Part shown: positions 32,065-44,002 of the stretch, in pieces
Numbering within the stretch: position 1 is the stretch's first letter
Layout of the letters: each line of letters opens with the position of its first letter
From: Heterohyrax brucei
Taxonomy: Eukaryota; Chordata; Mammalia; Hyracoidea; Procaviidae
NCBI GenBank assembly: GCA_028571685.1
Contig: CM053140.1
Location: forward strand, 26,827,501-26,891,500
DNA: 64,000 nucleotides
Direction: 5' to 3'
Program-made: the position numbers and the translations under genes
The notes under the pieces: generated by a model
Database searches by the model: none
What the model was told of the DNA's origin: nothing
Seen by the model: only the letters and a program-made list of their open reading frames with translations

Positions 32065-32215
32065 GGAACCCTGGTGGTGCAGTGGTTAAGAGCTATGTCT
32101 GCAACCCAAAGGTTGGCAGTTCAAATCCACCAGCTGCTCCTTGAAAACCCCATGGGGTCGTTCTACCATGTCACATAGGGTCACTATGAGTCTGAATCAA
32201 CTTGACAGCCACAGA
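32065..32215 (+). mobile_element. SINE
   Basis: GGAACCCTGGTGGTGCAGTG, GGTTGGCAGTTCAAATCC; near consensus. Confidence 0.92.
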
Positions 32216-32219
32216 TATA

Positions 32220-34194
32220 TAATGAGTATATAGATGGACATTTAGGTTGTTGCCAGTTGTTTGGCAATTACCCAGTATATGGCAATAAACATCCCTATGA
32301 TTTTTTTCTTTTTTCTCCTTTTTTAAAAGAAACTTTTTATTTTGGAATGATTCTAGATTTATAGAGAAGTTGCAAAGACAGTAGAGAGAGTTCCCAAGTA
32401 GCTCTCAGCACCTGTTTCTCCCAAAGTTGCTACTCAGTCCATTCTGACTCATGATGACCCCAGGTGTGGCCACATAGAACTGCTCCATAGAGTTCTCTTG
32501 GCTGTAATATACACAGAAGCAAAAGGCTGGGGCTTCCTTCTGGCTGAGCAAGTTCAAACCACTAACCTTGAGCTTAGCAGCCAATAGCAAAATGCTTGTA
32601 CCTCCTAGAGATACATACATTTGTCAAAGATAAGAAATGAACCATAGTGCATTACTAGGAATTAAATTTGAAACTATATTTGATTTTCCCTCTTTTACAC
32701 TAATATTTTTCTTTGGCCCCAAGATCTAATTCAGGATTCCATATCACATTTAGCATACACTGAAATATGGCTGTAGAAAAATTATTTGAAGGGAACTTAT
32801 GGGTCAGAGGGTATATAGATTTCAAATTTTGGTAGAGTCTAGAGAATTGCCCTTCCAAGTAACTTTACCAACAAACAGTCTCGCCAGGGTTGTGTGAGAG
32901 GCTCTGTTTTCCCAGAGCTGCACCACCTCAATGTATTAACAGTGTTTTTTCTTTTCTTTTTTCTGTCCCAAATGTATGGCTGGAAAGTGGTACCACATTG
33001 TACTTTCAGTTTGCATTTCTTCGCTCTGAATGGGGTTGAGGACCTTTTTGTATGTTTCTGTGAACTGACTGTTTATGTCCTTTACCCATTTTTCTACCAA
33101 TTAAAAAATTATGAATTTATAAGAGTCCTTTATGTAATAAAGAAAATAGTTTATTCTGTATAAAAAACTATCTGAACTGGACTCTTTGTTTCCTTCCAAA
33201 GCATTTTCCAGCTAGTTGTTTACATATAAGAAAGCTTCTGTCAATTCTCTGGGGTTTTCTCTGTGTATAAAATCACACCATCAGCAAATGATATTTTACA
33301 CTGACTCACAACTGCAAGGGTATTCCTGCTGAAAATGCCAACCTGAGCTTAATCATGAGGAAACACCAGACGAACCTAAACTGAGGGACTCCACAAAAGA
33401 ACTGACCTGGGCATAAAAAAAAAATAACAGAGTTGAGATAGCACAAGCTGATTGTGGGATGTTCCAGACTTAAACAGATTAAAGAGACTTGTCAAATGCA
33501 ATGTGTTATCAACTTTACTTCCAAAAGGATGCTTTCCTTGAAAGGAATGGTCAGGATGTTGTCATAAAGGATATTATGGGGACAGCAGGCAAAATCTGAT
33601 TAAGGTCTGCAGATTAGATAATAGTATTTTATCAGCCTTCATTTCCTAATCTTCATCACTGTGTCCAGATAGTGTGAGAGGAAGTCCTTGTTTTTAGGAA
33701 ATGCATAATCAAGTATTTACGGGTAGAGAGACGTCATTTCGGCAGCTGTCTCTTAAAAGTTCAGTTTTAAAAATATATATAAGCAGTTGCTGTTGATTTT
33801 GACTCATGATGACCTGTGTGTCAGAGTAGAACTGTGCTCCTTAGGGTTTTCAATGGCTGATCTTTAGGAAATAGATCACCAGGCCTTTCTGCCATGGTGT
33901 CTGTGGGGATACTTACAATTCCAACTCTGGCAACCAAGCATGTTAACCATTTGCACAACTCAGGGGCTCCTTAGTGTGTCTGTGTGTATGTGGTGGTGTG
34001 TGCTGTTGAGTTGATTCTGGCTCACAGAGACCCTACTGACACAGGATTTCCTAGGCTGAAGTCTTCACAGGAGCAGATTGCCAGGTCTTTTCTCCTACAA
34101 AGCAGCTTTGTGTGTGCGTGAGTTCCAGTGAATGACCTTCTGTTTAACAGCTGAGCACTTGATCAGTGTCCTACCAGAGCTGTATCTGTCTATA

Positions 34195-34229
<35 letters not shown>

Positions 34230-34830
34230 ATGTGTGTGGAGAGAAAGATAAAAAGCATAAAATAAAGATTATACAGCATTAACATCTGAGAAGTCTGGAT
34301 GTAGGGATGTCCAGGAATTCTTTGCCCTATTCTTGCAGTTTTTTCTAAATTATATGAAATTATAAAATTCAAAGATAAAGATAATGCAAAACTGGTCCAT
34401 ATAAAATTGTTGCTATTTCAACCCTTTCTGACTATATATACAGCACTTTTATATGATTCAGTGTATAAATTCTCTTTCTCTTCTATAATGTTCATACCTC
34501 TTTTTTTCTTGTCTAATAGACTCGATCGCAGTGGGTTTGTTTGGGAATTGCCTTGGCCAATTCCTCCAGAACAATATATAATACTTTGCCCTGGCTCTAG
34601 TTTTGATGGCTTTTGAAAAACTTACATCCTTTGATTCATTAATATGGTAGATAGTATTGAACCCTCCCTGCGTTTCAGGCATGAGTCCTTTTTCTTATAT
34701 ATTTTGAAAACCTGTCACCGGGTTGGTAAAATTCCACCTGTGAGTTTCATATCCTTCTCACCAGGAGAGGGGTCTGTAGTTTTCCCCTTGTGCCACCTTT
34801 GTCTATTTTTGGTGTCAAGAATGTGCCAGT
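32220..34830 (-). mobile_element. L1 remnants interleaved with SINEs
   Basis: Antisense old L1 pieces at about 32220-33300 and 34400-34830. Reverse SINEs at about 32420-32610, 33780-33970 and 34000-34180. A (TG)n run lies at 34197-34238. About 33300-33760 is an unnamed repeat-like stretch. Confidence 0.65.
34197..34238 (+). repeat. (TG)n microsatellite
   Basis: About 20 TG units with one CA interruption. Confidence 0.97.
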
Positions 34831-35212
34831 TCCCTAGCCATGGGTCAAATCCATTTTACAGACAGGTCAACTGAGGCCCAGGGAGAATAAGTGACCCTTC
34901 CAAGATACTCTGGAGCCGGGGATGGTCTCCAAGGTGTCCTGTCTGTGGTGTGAGGGAAGTGCTAAAGTTAGAGGGGACTTCAAGTCCCCCAAATGGATCT
35001 CAGTAACCCCATGTGCAGAAAACGCAGTAGATGGTCTGGGATGGGGCTGAGTCCTCCTTCTGTACAGTTTCTGTCTGCGGACATTCCAGAGCCTGAAGCT
35101 GAGCACTGACAGAGTCGACTGGGCATCTCATCCAGCATGTCCCCAAAGGAACTTCGCCAAGTCAGAACTCCCGATCTGGGTCCTTCCAGGGATGGAGTCA
35201 CCCCTGTACCCG

Positions 35213-35348
35213 TCACGCGGTCCGCCGGCAGCTCCCAGAGGACCCAGGGCGGGTGCGCGAGCGCGGACTGGGCCTGGGCCGGGACCCCGAGCGGGGCTGG
35301 GGGCGTGACCCTCTCCGTGGGGGACTCATCTCGGTCTCCAGGGTGTTG
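35213..35348 (-). CDS. CCDC194: CCDC194 exon 4 (Arg/Pro-rich C-terminus)
   Basis: 136 bp after acceptor ccccgacag. Codes NTLETEMSPPRRGSRPQPRS and an RS/RP-rich tail ending in CRRTA and a TGA at 35213-35215. The low-complexity basic tail matches human CCDC194 as remembered. No canonical AATAAA was found in the next kilobase. Confidence 0.85.
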
Positions 35349-38300
35349 CTGTCGGGGTAGGAAGGGACTGGTCAGTACTGGGACTTCTGTCCCCCACAGA
35401 CCTTGGCCATCCTTTGCCTGGGCGCGTCTTTCCCGGGAACTTCACACTTCAGAGATCGCTACCCCCCTAGGGACCACCATCCTTTACTGTAACGCTTCTC
35501 TTTGTCTTCCAAGGATCTCCACCTGCCGCTTTTCCCAGGCCCTTATCCTACCCCAAGGGTCCCCCATCCAAACCCTGGCCTTTTCCTAGAAGCCCTCTCC
35601 CATACACACTGACCCTCAAATACCTCAGGGGACTTCCACACTCCTGTGTCCCTGAATCCACCTCTATTGCCTCTCCCACCCTTTTTCCTCCAGGAATTCC
35701 TTTACCCCAGTCGCTTCCCGAGACTCCCACTCTATGATTCTCGATTCCTCTCAAAAAACTCCAAACCCATTGTGGTCAAATGGATTCTGACTCATTGCGG
35801 GCGCCATAGGGGAGAGCAGAGTGCTATACAGGGTTTCCAAGGAGCCTCTAGTGGATTTGAATTGCCGACTTCTTGGTTAGCAGCCATTGCTCTTAACCAC
35901 TACACCACCAGGGTTTCCGCTCTCAGCCATGGCCATTTCTGGGAACCCCCGCAAGAGACAGTGTCCCCAAAGACCGCTCCAGCCTACGCTCTGGCCCTAC
36001 CCCTTAACTGGGGCTCAGCACCCAAAGCCCTACTCTTCGGCTCTCTGCCTCTTCCTGGGACCCCTCCTATCAGCGCCCATCCCGGGGGCCCTTCCCTCCC
36101 AGAATGCCAGCCCTACCTGGGGATCCCTGCTGCAGAGCCCAACCCCTTCACCATCTGTGATTTCCTATGCTAGGACCCTAACTTGAACTTTCTCCTCTAC
36201 CTGCCTCCCTTCCCATAGCCATGCCCTTTCCGCCAAGTCCACAGCCCCCTCCTTCCTGACCGGTCCTTGTCCTGCCCCATGTGATGACTGGCTGAAAGAA
36301 GCAAGCCCCGCAGAGCTATTTGCCGAACGCCCCGTCCATTCCGTCCATTCCCCCGGCTAGCCCCGCACTCACACGCGCCGTCTCAGCGCCGCCTCCCGCG
36401 CCGCGCAGGCTCCGCCCTCGGCCTCGGCAGCCCGGGCGCGCCGCTGCGCCTCCTCCAGCAGCAGGGTGGTCTGGGCTGCAGCCTCCTCCCAACGCGCCAC
36501 AGCTTCTGCAGTGGGGAGCAGGACGGGGACTTAGTATCTGCAGACGACTTGCACGCTTTGCTTTGTTTGCAATAAACGTGTGCGGTATTTGCACAGTTGC
36601 TGTTGCTTTGTGAGCAACTGAATGTAATATTTTGTTACATTTGCATTGATTTTGTGATATTTGCAAGGTCTTTTCAGTCTTTCCTGTGGGTTTCACGGTA
36701 TTTACATTTCGTTTGCATTTTATTTGCATACCTAGAAACCTGCAGGGTATCTCTACTTCTAGCCCTTTCCACCCCTTTAAGCCCCAACACACCTGTCAGC
36801 ACCCCGTTTTCCTCCCCCATCTGGGTTCCCTGTGCCCTGGCCTCTTCCATTTCCATCTTCAGCGTCTTCAGATGGGTCTCAAGACGGCTCTGCGGAGAGA
36901 AGGGGGTGGGAGATGTGGAAAGTGGGAGGAAGTAAGCTGGCTATGCACTTTCTGGGGGAGCCTGAGATTTTTTTCCTGGACCTTTTCTTTAAAAAAACAA
37001 AAAAAAGACTGTACTGTATTTTCACTCAGTCATCATAAAAAATAAGAGAAAGAAAAAAACTGTACTGTAGAGGAAGCTTTACAGAACAAACTAGTTTCTC
37101 ATTAAACACTATTGATATTGTTTAATTGGTTAACCCCGCAACAGTTCAACACTCTCCCTTCTGAAACTTGGGTTCCCTATTACCAGTTTTCCTGTCCCCT
37201 CTTGCCTTCTGGTCCTTGCCCATAGGCTGGTGTGCCCCTTTAGTCTCATTGTTGGCTGAAGGGTGACCCTCAGGAATGACTTCATTGCTGAGCTGAGAGA
37301 GCATCTGGCCATACTCTCAGGATTGCTCCAATCTCTGTCAGGCCAGCAACTCTGGTCTTTTTTTCAGTTGGAATTTTGTTCTACATTTTCCTCCGGCTCT
37401 GTGCGGGACCCTGGGAGCCTGAGATTTTTGTTGGAAAGTCATTTGGGGTCCCTACAGTAGTATGGATTCGAGCCCTGGTGGCACAGTGGTTGAGAGTTAG
37501 CGCTGCTAACCAAAAGTTTGGCAGTTTGAATCCACCAGCCTTTCCTTGGAAAACCCAATGGGGTGGTTCTACTGTGTCCTATAGGTTTGCTATGGGTTGA
37601 ATGTGAGGACAAAGGACTTATAGTAGTATGGATTACACACACCTGGACATAAAGAAAACATACTCTTGTAAACAGACAAATATGGAGAAAAGATTGATAA
37701 TGACAAGAATTTTACTTGATCTGCAATCAAGGCCCATGGAAGCAACAGTCAGGAATTCAAATAACATGTTGCACTGGGCAAATCTGCTGCAAAAGATGTC
37801 TTTGAAGCAATCAGAAGTGATGATATCATTTTGATGACTAAGATGAGCCTGACCCAAGCTGTGATATTGCCAGTCACCTCATATGCACGTGAAAGCTGGA
37901 TACTGAATTAAAAGACAACAAAAGCAAAACTGACAGCTTTGAATTACAGTGTTTGTGAAGATTATTGAATATACTTGGACTAGCAGAAGAAAGAATGAAT
38001 CTGTCTTGGAAAAAATACAGCCAAAGTGCTTCTTGGAAGCCAGGATGGCAAGACTTCATCTCATGTACTTTAGACATGGTATGAGGTGGGACCAGTCCCT
38101 GGAGAAGGACATCGTGCTTGGTAAAGTGCAGGATCTGGGAGAAAGAGCAAGACCCTCAATGAGATGGACTGACACTGTGGGTGCAGCAATGGGCTCCCAC
38201 ATAGCAACCGTGGTGAGGATCTCACAGGATCAGCTGTTTCCTTCTGCCATATATAGGGTCACAGTGAGTCAGAGGAGACTCAAAGGTACCTAAGGACAGC

Positions 38301-40926
38301 ATACTAGTGAACAGTTTCCTAAGTGGCACAACTCACTTGCTGTCAAAGACTAACTTAAAGGTTCACATCTACCCAGTGATGCCACGAAATAAAGGGCAGG
38401 CGGGAGATCTGCTTCTGTTAAGATTCCACAACCACCACCCACCGCCACCAAGTTGGGTCTGACTCCTAGCGATCAGAGAGGTCAGAGCAGAACCGTCCTA
38501 TAGGGTTTCCAAGGAGCGCCTGGCGGATTTGAACTGCCAGGCTTTCAGGTAACAGATGTAGCGCTTAACCCACTAAGCCACCAGGGTTTCTTCTGTTATG
38601 GTTATGGGCAAGAAAACCCTACGGAGCAGGTCTCTGCTCTGTAACACCTGAGGTCTCTTTGAGTCTGATAGACTCACAGCAATGTGGTTATTTTGTTCGT
38701 TTGTTTGGTAGTTGTAAGACACAGGGGTGGCTACTGAAATCCAAGATAGGGAGCAGGGCTAGCTGCCTGCCTGAGGGTAGGTCACCGCCCAGGCCCACCT
38801 TGCCCACCATAAACCATCAGCCAGTAGAAACAGTTATCTTTGCTGTCAAATAGGCCCGGGTTCAAGCCCTGGCTTGGGCTTAGATTGGCCCAAGTTTGGG
38901 ATTTCAAGCTAACTCATGCCAATTTGGTGGCTGAAAATAACAGGGCTTCTGAGGTACATGTCGGCTGCCTCTGTGGGATATTTTGTGACCCAGTTGTGCT
39001 GGCTTCTTCAGAGACTCTTCCGGAAAGAGGCAGAGATGGGCTTGAACCCAGGGCACTGCTTTTAATCATAGTCGACCCAGCCCCTTTCCTCGGGCTGGTG
39101 GAAAAGTGGTCCATTTTGACATTTAAAACTCATATGCTGTTGGGCAGGGTACATAGTAAAACAAAAAATCATTGCCATCAAGTCAATTCCAACTCATAGT
39201 GACCCTATAGGACACAGTGGAATCGCCCCATAGAGTTTCCAAGCAGGGCCTGGTGGATTTGAACTGCTGACCTTTGGATTAGCAGCCACAGCACTTAACC
39301 ACTACGCCAGTTCAGTCATTCAGCAAATGAAAATGTTTGGGATTTTGAGGACGGGTCTTTTGTGAGAGGAGTCTCTGGATAGTGCAAACAGTTAAGTGCT
39401 CAACTGCTAGCCAAAAGGTTGGTAGTTCTAACCAATCCAGAGATGCTTTGGAAGAAATGCCTGGCACTCGGCTTCCAAAAGATCACAACTTGAAAAACCC
39501 ATGGAAACCCTGGTGACACAGTGGATAAGAGCTATGGCTGCTGACCAAAAGGTTGACAGTTCGAATCTATCAGGTGCTCCTTGGAAACTCTCTGGGGTAG
39601 TTTTGCTCTGTCCTAGAGATGACAACTTTTATTACTTAATGGCATGCAGCTGTGCTTTGCATACATGAAGTCACCATGAGCTGGAATAGACGCAACAGCA
39701 ACCAACAACAACAACTTGTATGAGGCTCAAGGCTGAGAAGGGTTAAGAAAAGTCTGAAGTAGGAGGGTGGCTGGAGGAAAGGAGGGCCTGGCGGATACCT
39801 CCCTCAAACCACCAACTTTAGCCTCCTAATTACAGGTGGTATGAGTCTCTCGAAATAGGGCTGCTGGACGCTGGCTTGGGCGTGGGAGGGCATCGCCAGG
39901 CCAGTCCAAGTGTGCTTGGCTCTCTAAGACTTCCTCTATTAAAATCCGTTGTCTTTGAGTCAGTTCCGACTCAGGACAACGCCATGTGTTACAGAGGAGA
40001 AGTAAGTGCCACGGGGTTTTCTTGGTTGTGGTCTGCTGGGTCTGCACTCCCCACCCTTCGATGAGCAGCTGAGGGTTAACCACTGCACCACCAGCCTTCC
40101 TTTCTGTAAAGAGTACAGCCAAGAAAGCCCTGTGGAACAGCTCTATGCAGTCATGTGTGGTCACTATGGGTCAGAATCCACTTGGTGGCACCCAGCAACA
40201 ACCCAGTGGTCTTGATGGAAGCAGACGGACAGACGGACAGGCTCTTCTTCTGAGGTGCTGCTTGTGGGAACAGCCACCAGTTGCAAATGATCTGCACCAC
40301 CCAGGTTCCTTAGGACGTCCTCAGGCACCGCATGACTCCCCAATAACAGAAAAGGGTAGTGGATCCTCTTGACCAAAAGTTACATCCAAGGATGAACAGA
40401 CTTTGTAGAAGTCCGAAGGGATTACCTTGTTACTGACTGGTACTGGCTACCCTCGGCTGAAGAACTAGGAAAAAGAATCAGGTGTGGCAGGCTCTTGAAT
40501 GTGGGCCCTGAGATGCGGGTGCTGGCCCCCTCTGCTCCAGCGTTCGGAATTGTTCCCGGGCCTCCCATCCCGCTCACCCACCTGGCGGCCCTTGCAGACT
40601 CTCAGCGCCTCCTGTAGCTCCCTGCGGACAGCCTCAGCCTGGACCAGCTGCCCGGACAGGGCTTCCTGGCTCCGAGCAGCCTCGGCCAGCTGGCGTCGCA
40701 GCTCTTCAACCTCAGGAGGGTCCCTGGGTGGATCCCCATTTGGCACCCTGGGTGGCACAGTGGTGTTGGCGGCGGGCTCCGGGCAGCGAGGCCCCCGGGC
40801 GACTGAGGCAGCCAGATTCCAGGCCAACAGAGCCGCGCCAGCCGCCACCGCCGCCAGGAACACCGCAGCCCCGCACAGGGCGAACAGCCGCCACGCGCGG
40901 CTCGGCTCAGGCCCCGGCTCAGCCAT
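35213..40926 (-). CDS. CCDC194: Coiled-coil domain-containing protein 194, four coding exons
   Basis: Joined from 40582-40926, 36793-36889, 36373-36505 and 35213-35348: 711 nt, 236 aa. All junctions are GT/AG and in frame. Seen: MAEPGPEPSRAWR cytoplasmic N-terminus, hydrophobic segment about residues 14-40 (type II topology), sequon N54-T-T, cysteines at 48 and 111 and one in exon 3, a coiled coil (about 72-200), then an Arg/Pro/Ser-rich tail ending SCRRTA. I recognise it as the uncharacterised CCDC194 that sits between PLVAP and BST2 in mammals; recall of the human protein (about 231 aa) fits through the tail. Unlike BST2 there is no hydrophobic GPI-signal end. Function unknown; topology and location suggest a relative of tetherin. 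Confidence 0.87.
35760..35925 (-). mobile_element. SINE in CCDC194 intron 3
   Basis: AAATGGATTCTGACTCATTG to CTACACCACCAGGGTTTCC. Confidence 0.9.
36373..36505 (-). CDS. CCDC194: CCDC194 exon 3
   Basis: 133 bp between acceptor cactgcag and donor gtgagtg. Codes EAVARWEEAAAQTTLLLEEA and continues through the Ala/Arg-rich AEAEGGACAAREAALRRR. Ends in phase 2. Confidence 0.88.
36793..36889 (-). CDS. CCDC194: CCDC194 exon 2
   Basis: 97 bp after acceptor ctccgcag, before gtgtgt; starts phase 0, ends phase 1. Codes SRLETHLKTLKMEMEEARAQ followed by GTQMGEENGVLT, charged heptads. Same length and phases as PLVAP exon 2. Confidence 0.88.
37470..37610 (+). mobile_element. SINE in CCDC194 intron 1
   Basis: GAGCCCTGGTGGCACAGTGG to GGTTTGCTATGGGTTGAATG. 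Confidence 0.9.
37612..38310 (+). mobile_element. RTE/BovB-like LINE 3' fragment
   Basis: Diverged, frame-broken C-terminal part of an RTE-clade reverse transcriptase (segment coding ARLHLMYFRHGMRWDQSLEK then VQDLGERARPSMRWTDTV), similar to known afrotherian RTE/BovB LINEs. Confidence 0.8.
38430..38595 (-). mobile_element. SINE
   Basis: AGTTGGGTCTGACTCCTAGC to CACTAAGCCACCAGGGTTTC. Confidence 0.9.
39160..39715. mobile_element. SINE cluster
   Basis: Reverse copy 39160-39310; forward copies at about 39370-39500 and 39500-39620, with a further tail ending CAACCAACAACAACAAC at 39714. Confidence 0.85.
39945..40210. mobile_element. SINE pieces
   Basis: Reverse long-variant piece 39945-40105 and a forward tail (CACTATGGGTCAGAATCCAC, CACCCAGCAACAAC) to 40205. 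Confidence 0.75.
40582..40926 (-). CDS. CCDC194: CCDC194 exon 1 (tail, TM, start of coiled coil)
   Basis: 115 codons, ATG at 40926 to the CAG|gtgggt donor, phase 0. CpG-rich. Holds the membrane anchor, sequon N54 and the first heptads (VEELRRQLAEAARSQEAL). Long open frames on the plus strand here are GC-rich shadows. Confidence 0.9.
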
Positions 40927-41313
40927 GCTGCGGTCCCCAGAGCTCTCCCCAGACGGCCGCGAGCATTTAATTGCCACCTTGGGGCACCAAAGACACCCAC
41001 GGTTCTGCCCCACCCAGCAAAGGCTTCCAGGTCCTTGGGGAGGTGCTGGACCCCCGCCAGAAACCAGGGCAGACCGTCTGAGCCCAAGACTGAACTGAGG
41101 GTCCCAGGTTCGAATCTGAATCTGTCTCCCACATAATGCTCTCTGAGCTTCAGTATGCCCCTCGGAGGGTTTGTGTGACTCACAAGCATGTCCACTCAGG
41201 AACAAGAGGATCTTGGTGGGAATCTGGGATTATGTTATCTTCGTTCTGCTGATGGGGGCACAGAGGCCAGGAGGAGGGGAGGCGGGCACATCTCCCCGCC
41301 GTTCGCCACTAGG

Positions 41314-41327
41314 CCGCCAGGGGGCGG
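41314..41327 (+). promoter_or_regulatory. CTCF-like motif upstream of CCDC194
   Basis: CCGCCAGGGGGCGG matches the strong form of the CTCF core, about 390 bp upstream of the CCDC194 ATG, in GC-rich sequence and in the same orientation as the 3069 site. Confidence 0.6.
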
Positions 41328-41394
41328 TCTTGGAACGAAAATCGGATCAGGGTCTGTTCCCATCAGTGCCCGGCGTCCTTTTCCCCTGAATCCG

Positions 41395-41560
41395 ACCTCC
41401 TTCCCGCTACATCCCTCCCTCTCTCACCGTCTGCCTCCTTCTCCCTCCAGCTTCCCCTCCTCCTCCTTCCCATCTTTGACTTTTCCTTCTCCAGCCCCTC
41501 CATCTCGCCTCAGCTCTTGTCTCCCCCTTCCAGTCCCCCTGTCTTTTTCCTCACCCGCCT
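41395..41560 (+). repeat. Polypyrimidine tract
   Basis: CT-rich, TCCCTC / CTTCTCC units. Confidence 0.85.
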
Positions 41561-41569
41561 TTCAAGCGA

Positions 41570-41905
41570 GCCCTGGTGCAGTGAGTAAGGCTTAACTGCT
41601 ACTCTAAAGGTCTCCGGTTGGAATTCACCAGCTGTCCTTGGAGAAACTAGAGGGCAATTCTACTCTGTCCTATAGGGTTGTGGGAATCACAGGCTTTTTG
41701 TTTATTTTTGGTCTCTGGGTGTTGCAAATGGTTAAGCAGTCCTCTACTAGCCCGAAAGTGGGAGAGTCAAATCCATTCACCCAGAGGCACCTGGGAAGAA
41801 AAGCCTGGTGACCTGCGGTGGAAACCCCGTGCAGCAGTCTGTTCGGCATACATGGGATGGCTATGAGTCCAAGTTGACTTGGCAACCAACAACAACATCT
41901 TTGAT
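41570..41905 (+). mobile_element. Two forward SINEs
   Basis: 41570-41680 (GAGCCCTGGTGCAGTGAGTA) and 41695-41905 (GTCTCTGGGTGTTGCAAATG ... GGCAACCAACAACAAC). Confidence 0.85.
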
Positions 41906-42240
41906 GTCCCTTTCCTCTTCATAAGCCCCTTTCGTGCCCCCCTTAAAGGAGGCAGTTGAGATGGAGGGCATATCATTAAACACAGACCTTGAAACACTTC
42001 CACCTGTGTGCTGTTAAGCCCCCTCCACAGCTCATCAATTCTCTTGATTATCTGTCCTTGGCACCTGCACGTGGCTTTCCCCTTACAAACCCCTCTGGTC
42101 CAGTCTAAGACAGACTTTGGAGGGAGCTATCCCCTCTGTCTCTTGATATTGATATACAATAAACCTTTTGATTATTTACCTCATCCCTATCTCAGTATTG
42201 GCTTTGCAGCAGGCAGCAAAATCCATTTTATAGTAACAAA
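41906..42240 (+). mobile_element. Endogenous retrovirus LTR (3' part)
   Basis: AATAAACCTTTTGATTATTT followed by a U5-like stretch ending TTATAGTAACA, and then a primer-binding-site-like TTGGCACCCGACATG at 42242-42256. The 5' limit of the LTR is unclear. Confidence 0.6.
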
Positions 42241-43069
42241 TTGGCACCCGACATGCAGCGGGCTGTTTGAGACGTGGTGTCCCCAGGGGTAGTGTTTGGG
42301 ACTGATTGACAACTACAGTAGCAAGCAGCTACATACAGGAGGTTACCTTTACCTCCAGGAGAGTGTCAATCTGGCCTTTATCCAACATGGTACCACCAGT
42401 CCCCAACTTCACTTCCTAACATGAATAACCAAGACATCTATCTGGGAAATCCTGGAGGCACCAATCAGCAACTCCTCTCTCTGTTAGGCTCAGGGTCGTG
42501 TTGGTGGGATGCACCTCGGGTGCCTGTGCTAAAGTTGAGGCTTTGGCTGTGCCTTGCATGGTTCTCTGGGGCAAGCGCCTCAGACACCAAGTCTCATGAG
42601 TAGGAGTGCTTGGAAAGGTACCTGGAGACCCTATGGCTTGGGGTATGTGTGAGTGCTCTGTGTATGAGAGAGACAAAGGCCGGCTGTGGTTTCAAGTGGA
42701 TGTGTATCAGTGTGGCTCTGTGTTTGTGCCGATGTGATTGTCCTCATGAGCTGAGATAGCCTGGCAGTGTCCCCTCTATGGTTGTACAAACCCACACTTG
42801 TACAAAACTCCACACTGGGACTTGATATACTTTAGGGAACAACCTGATTGGTGTAGAACTTGGTGGCAAAAATCGGAGGAAATATGGTCTTTCCAAAGCC
42901 ATGAGTCGGGTCCAACTCGACGGCACTTGGCCAAGATTGTTTAGAGGAACGCTTTAGGGGAAGTTGGGGGCCGGAAATAGGAATCAGCGGAATAATCACT
43001 GAACTAGACCTCATCAGGAAGGAGGTAGTTTTTCAGGTGAACTGTGAGTGATTTTTCCAGCAAGCCAAA

Positions 43070-43670
43070 AAGGTGTTACCTGATTTGGGTCCAAGCCCTG
43101 GAGCAGTCGAGCCTAGGAAACACACTCCAAGGCTGAAAGAGGAAGAAAGTTTATCAGGAAGGAAGTGTGCACTGGAGACTCGATGGCAATGCAGGCTGTT
43201 CTCTCTGAAGTCTCAAAAGACAAGTTTTTACATCAGAGTTTATATATCATTTTGGGAAGGATTACTTCGTGTTTTTAAGCATGTAGCCCACAGATAATTG
43301 TCCACACAACAAGAAACTCTTGTCAGACAGCTGGACTCTAATCTGTGTGTCTGTAACAGGCAAAGACAAAACATACAATAATTTCTCAGCTAGTGAAATT
43401 AGCCTGCTAGGTCCACTCTGACTGAGACAAGGGGCAAGAAAGAAAGTTGTGTGTACAAAAAGTGCCAAGCAGCCTTCCCAGCTGCTGTTTCTCAAGCTGA
43501 GGGCCATATCTCATGACAGCAGAGAAAAGGAGGGAGACTGAGGCCTCAGGAAATGAGGAACTCTGCACCCCTTTGGAAAGAGCCCAGAGTAGCCGGTGCA
43601 ATAAAAAACACAGATTACTTAGAGTATCATTATGGCATTAGTTATGTCAAGCTCTCAATGACCCATTTTG
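43070..43670 (-). mobile_element. ERV LTR, family F, minus orientation
   Basis: The reverse complement aligns with 55850-56510 through GCTTGACATAACTAATGCCA, CACAGATAATTG and AAAATGATATATAAACTCTG. It sits inside the retroviral leader region, so it is a separate insertion. Confidence 0.75.
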
Positions 43671-44002
43671 AAAAGGAGAAACATGCTTTAAGGTATTAGG
43701 ATTACAAAGGGGAAACTCAGATCCGTAGTGGTTGAATGGGAGTTGGTTCCTCTATTTGAGCAAAGTCTCCCTTAGGGTGCATTTTAGCAAACTGTGAAAG
43801 CTATAGCTACGAACCTATGACACAGAAGAAAATGGTACTTTTGTGTAATAAATGTGTCCTAAATATTCATCAGGGGACCAAGAAGATGGTTGAAATTTGG
43901 GTCTTTGAACTCCAATATGGTCTTCCAACTGGATTTGCTTTGCAGAAGAGAGAAGCAATGGGGTGAGATCCCTTATGTTCAGGCTGTCATGTCTATCAGG
44001 CC

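Noticed and set aside
40499-41098. 199-codon plus-strand open frame
   Set aside because: Antisense of CCDC194 exon 1 in CpG-rich DNA, where stops are rare; no family resemblance.
40602-41205. Longer minus-strand frames starting upstream of the CCDC194 ATG
   Set aside because: The added N-terminal residues have no resemblance to the family; the ATG at 40926 begins the recognised MAEPGPEP sequence.
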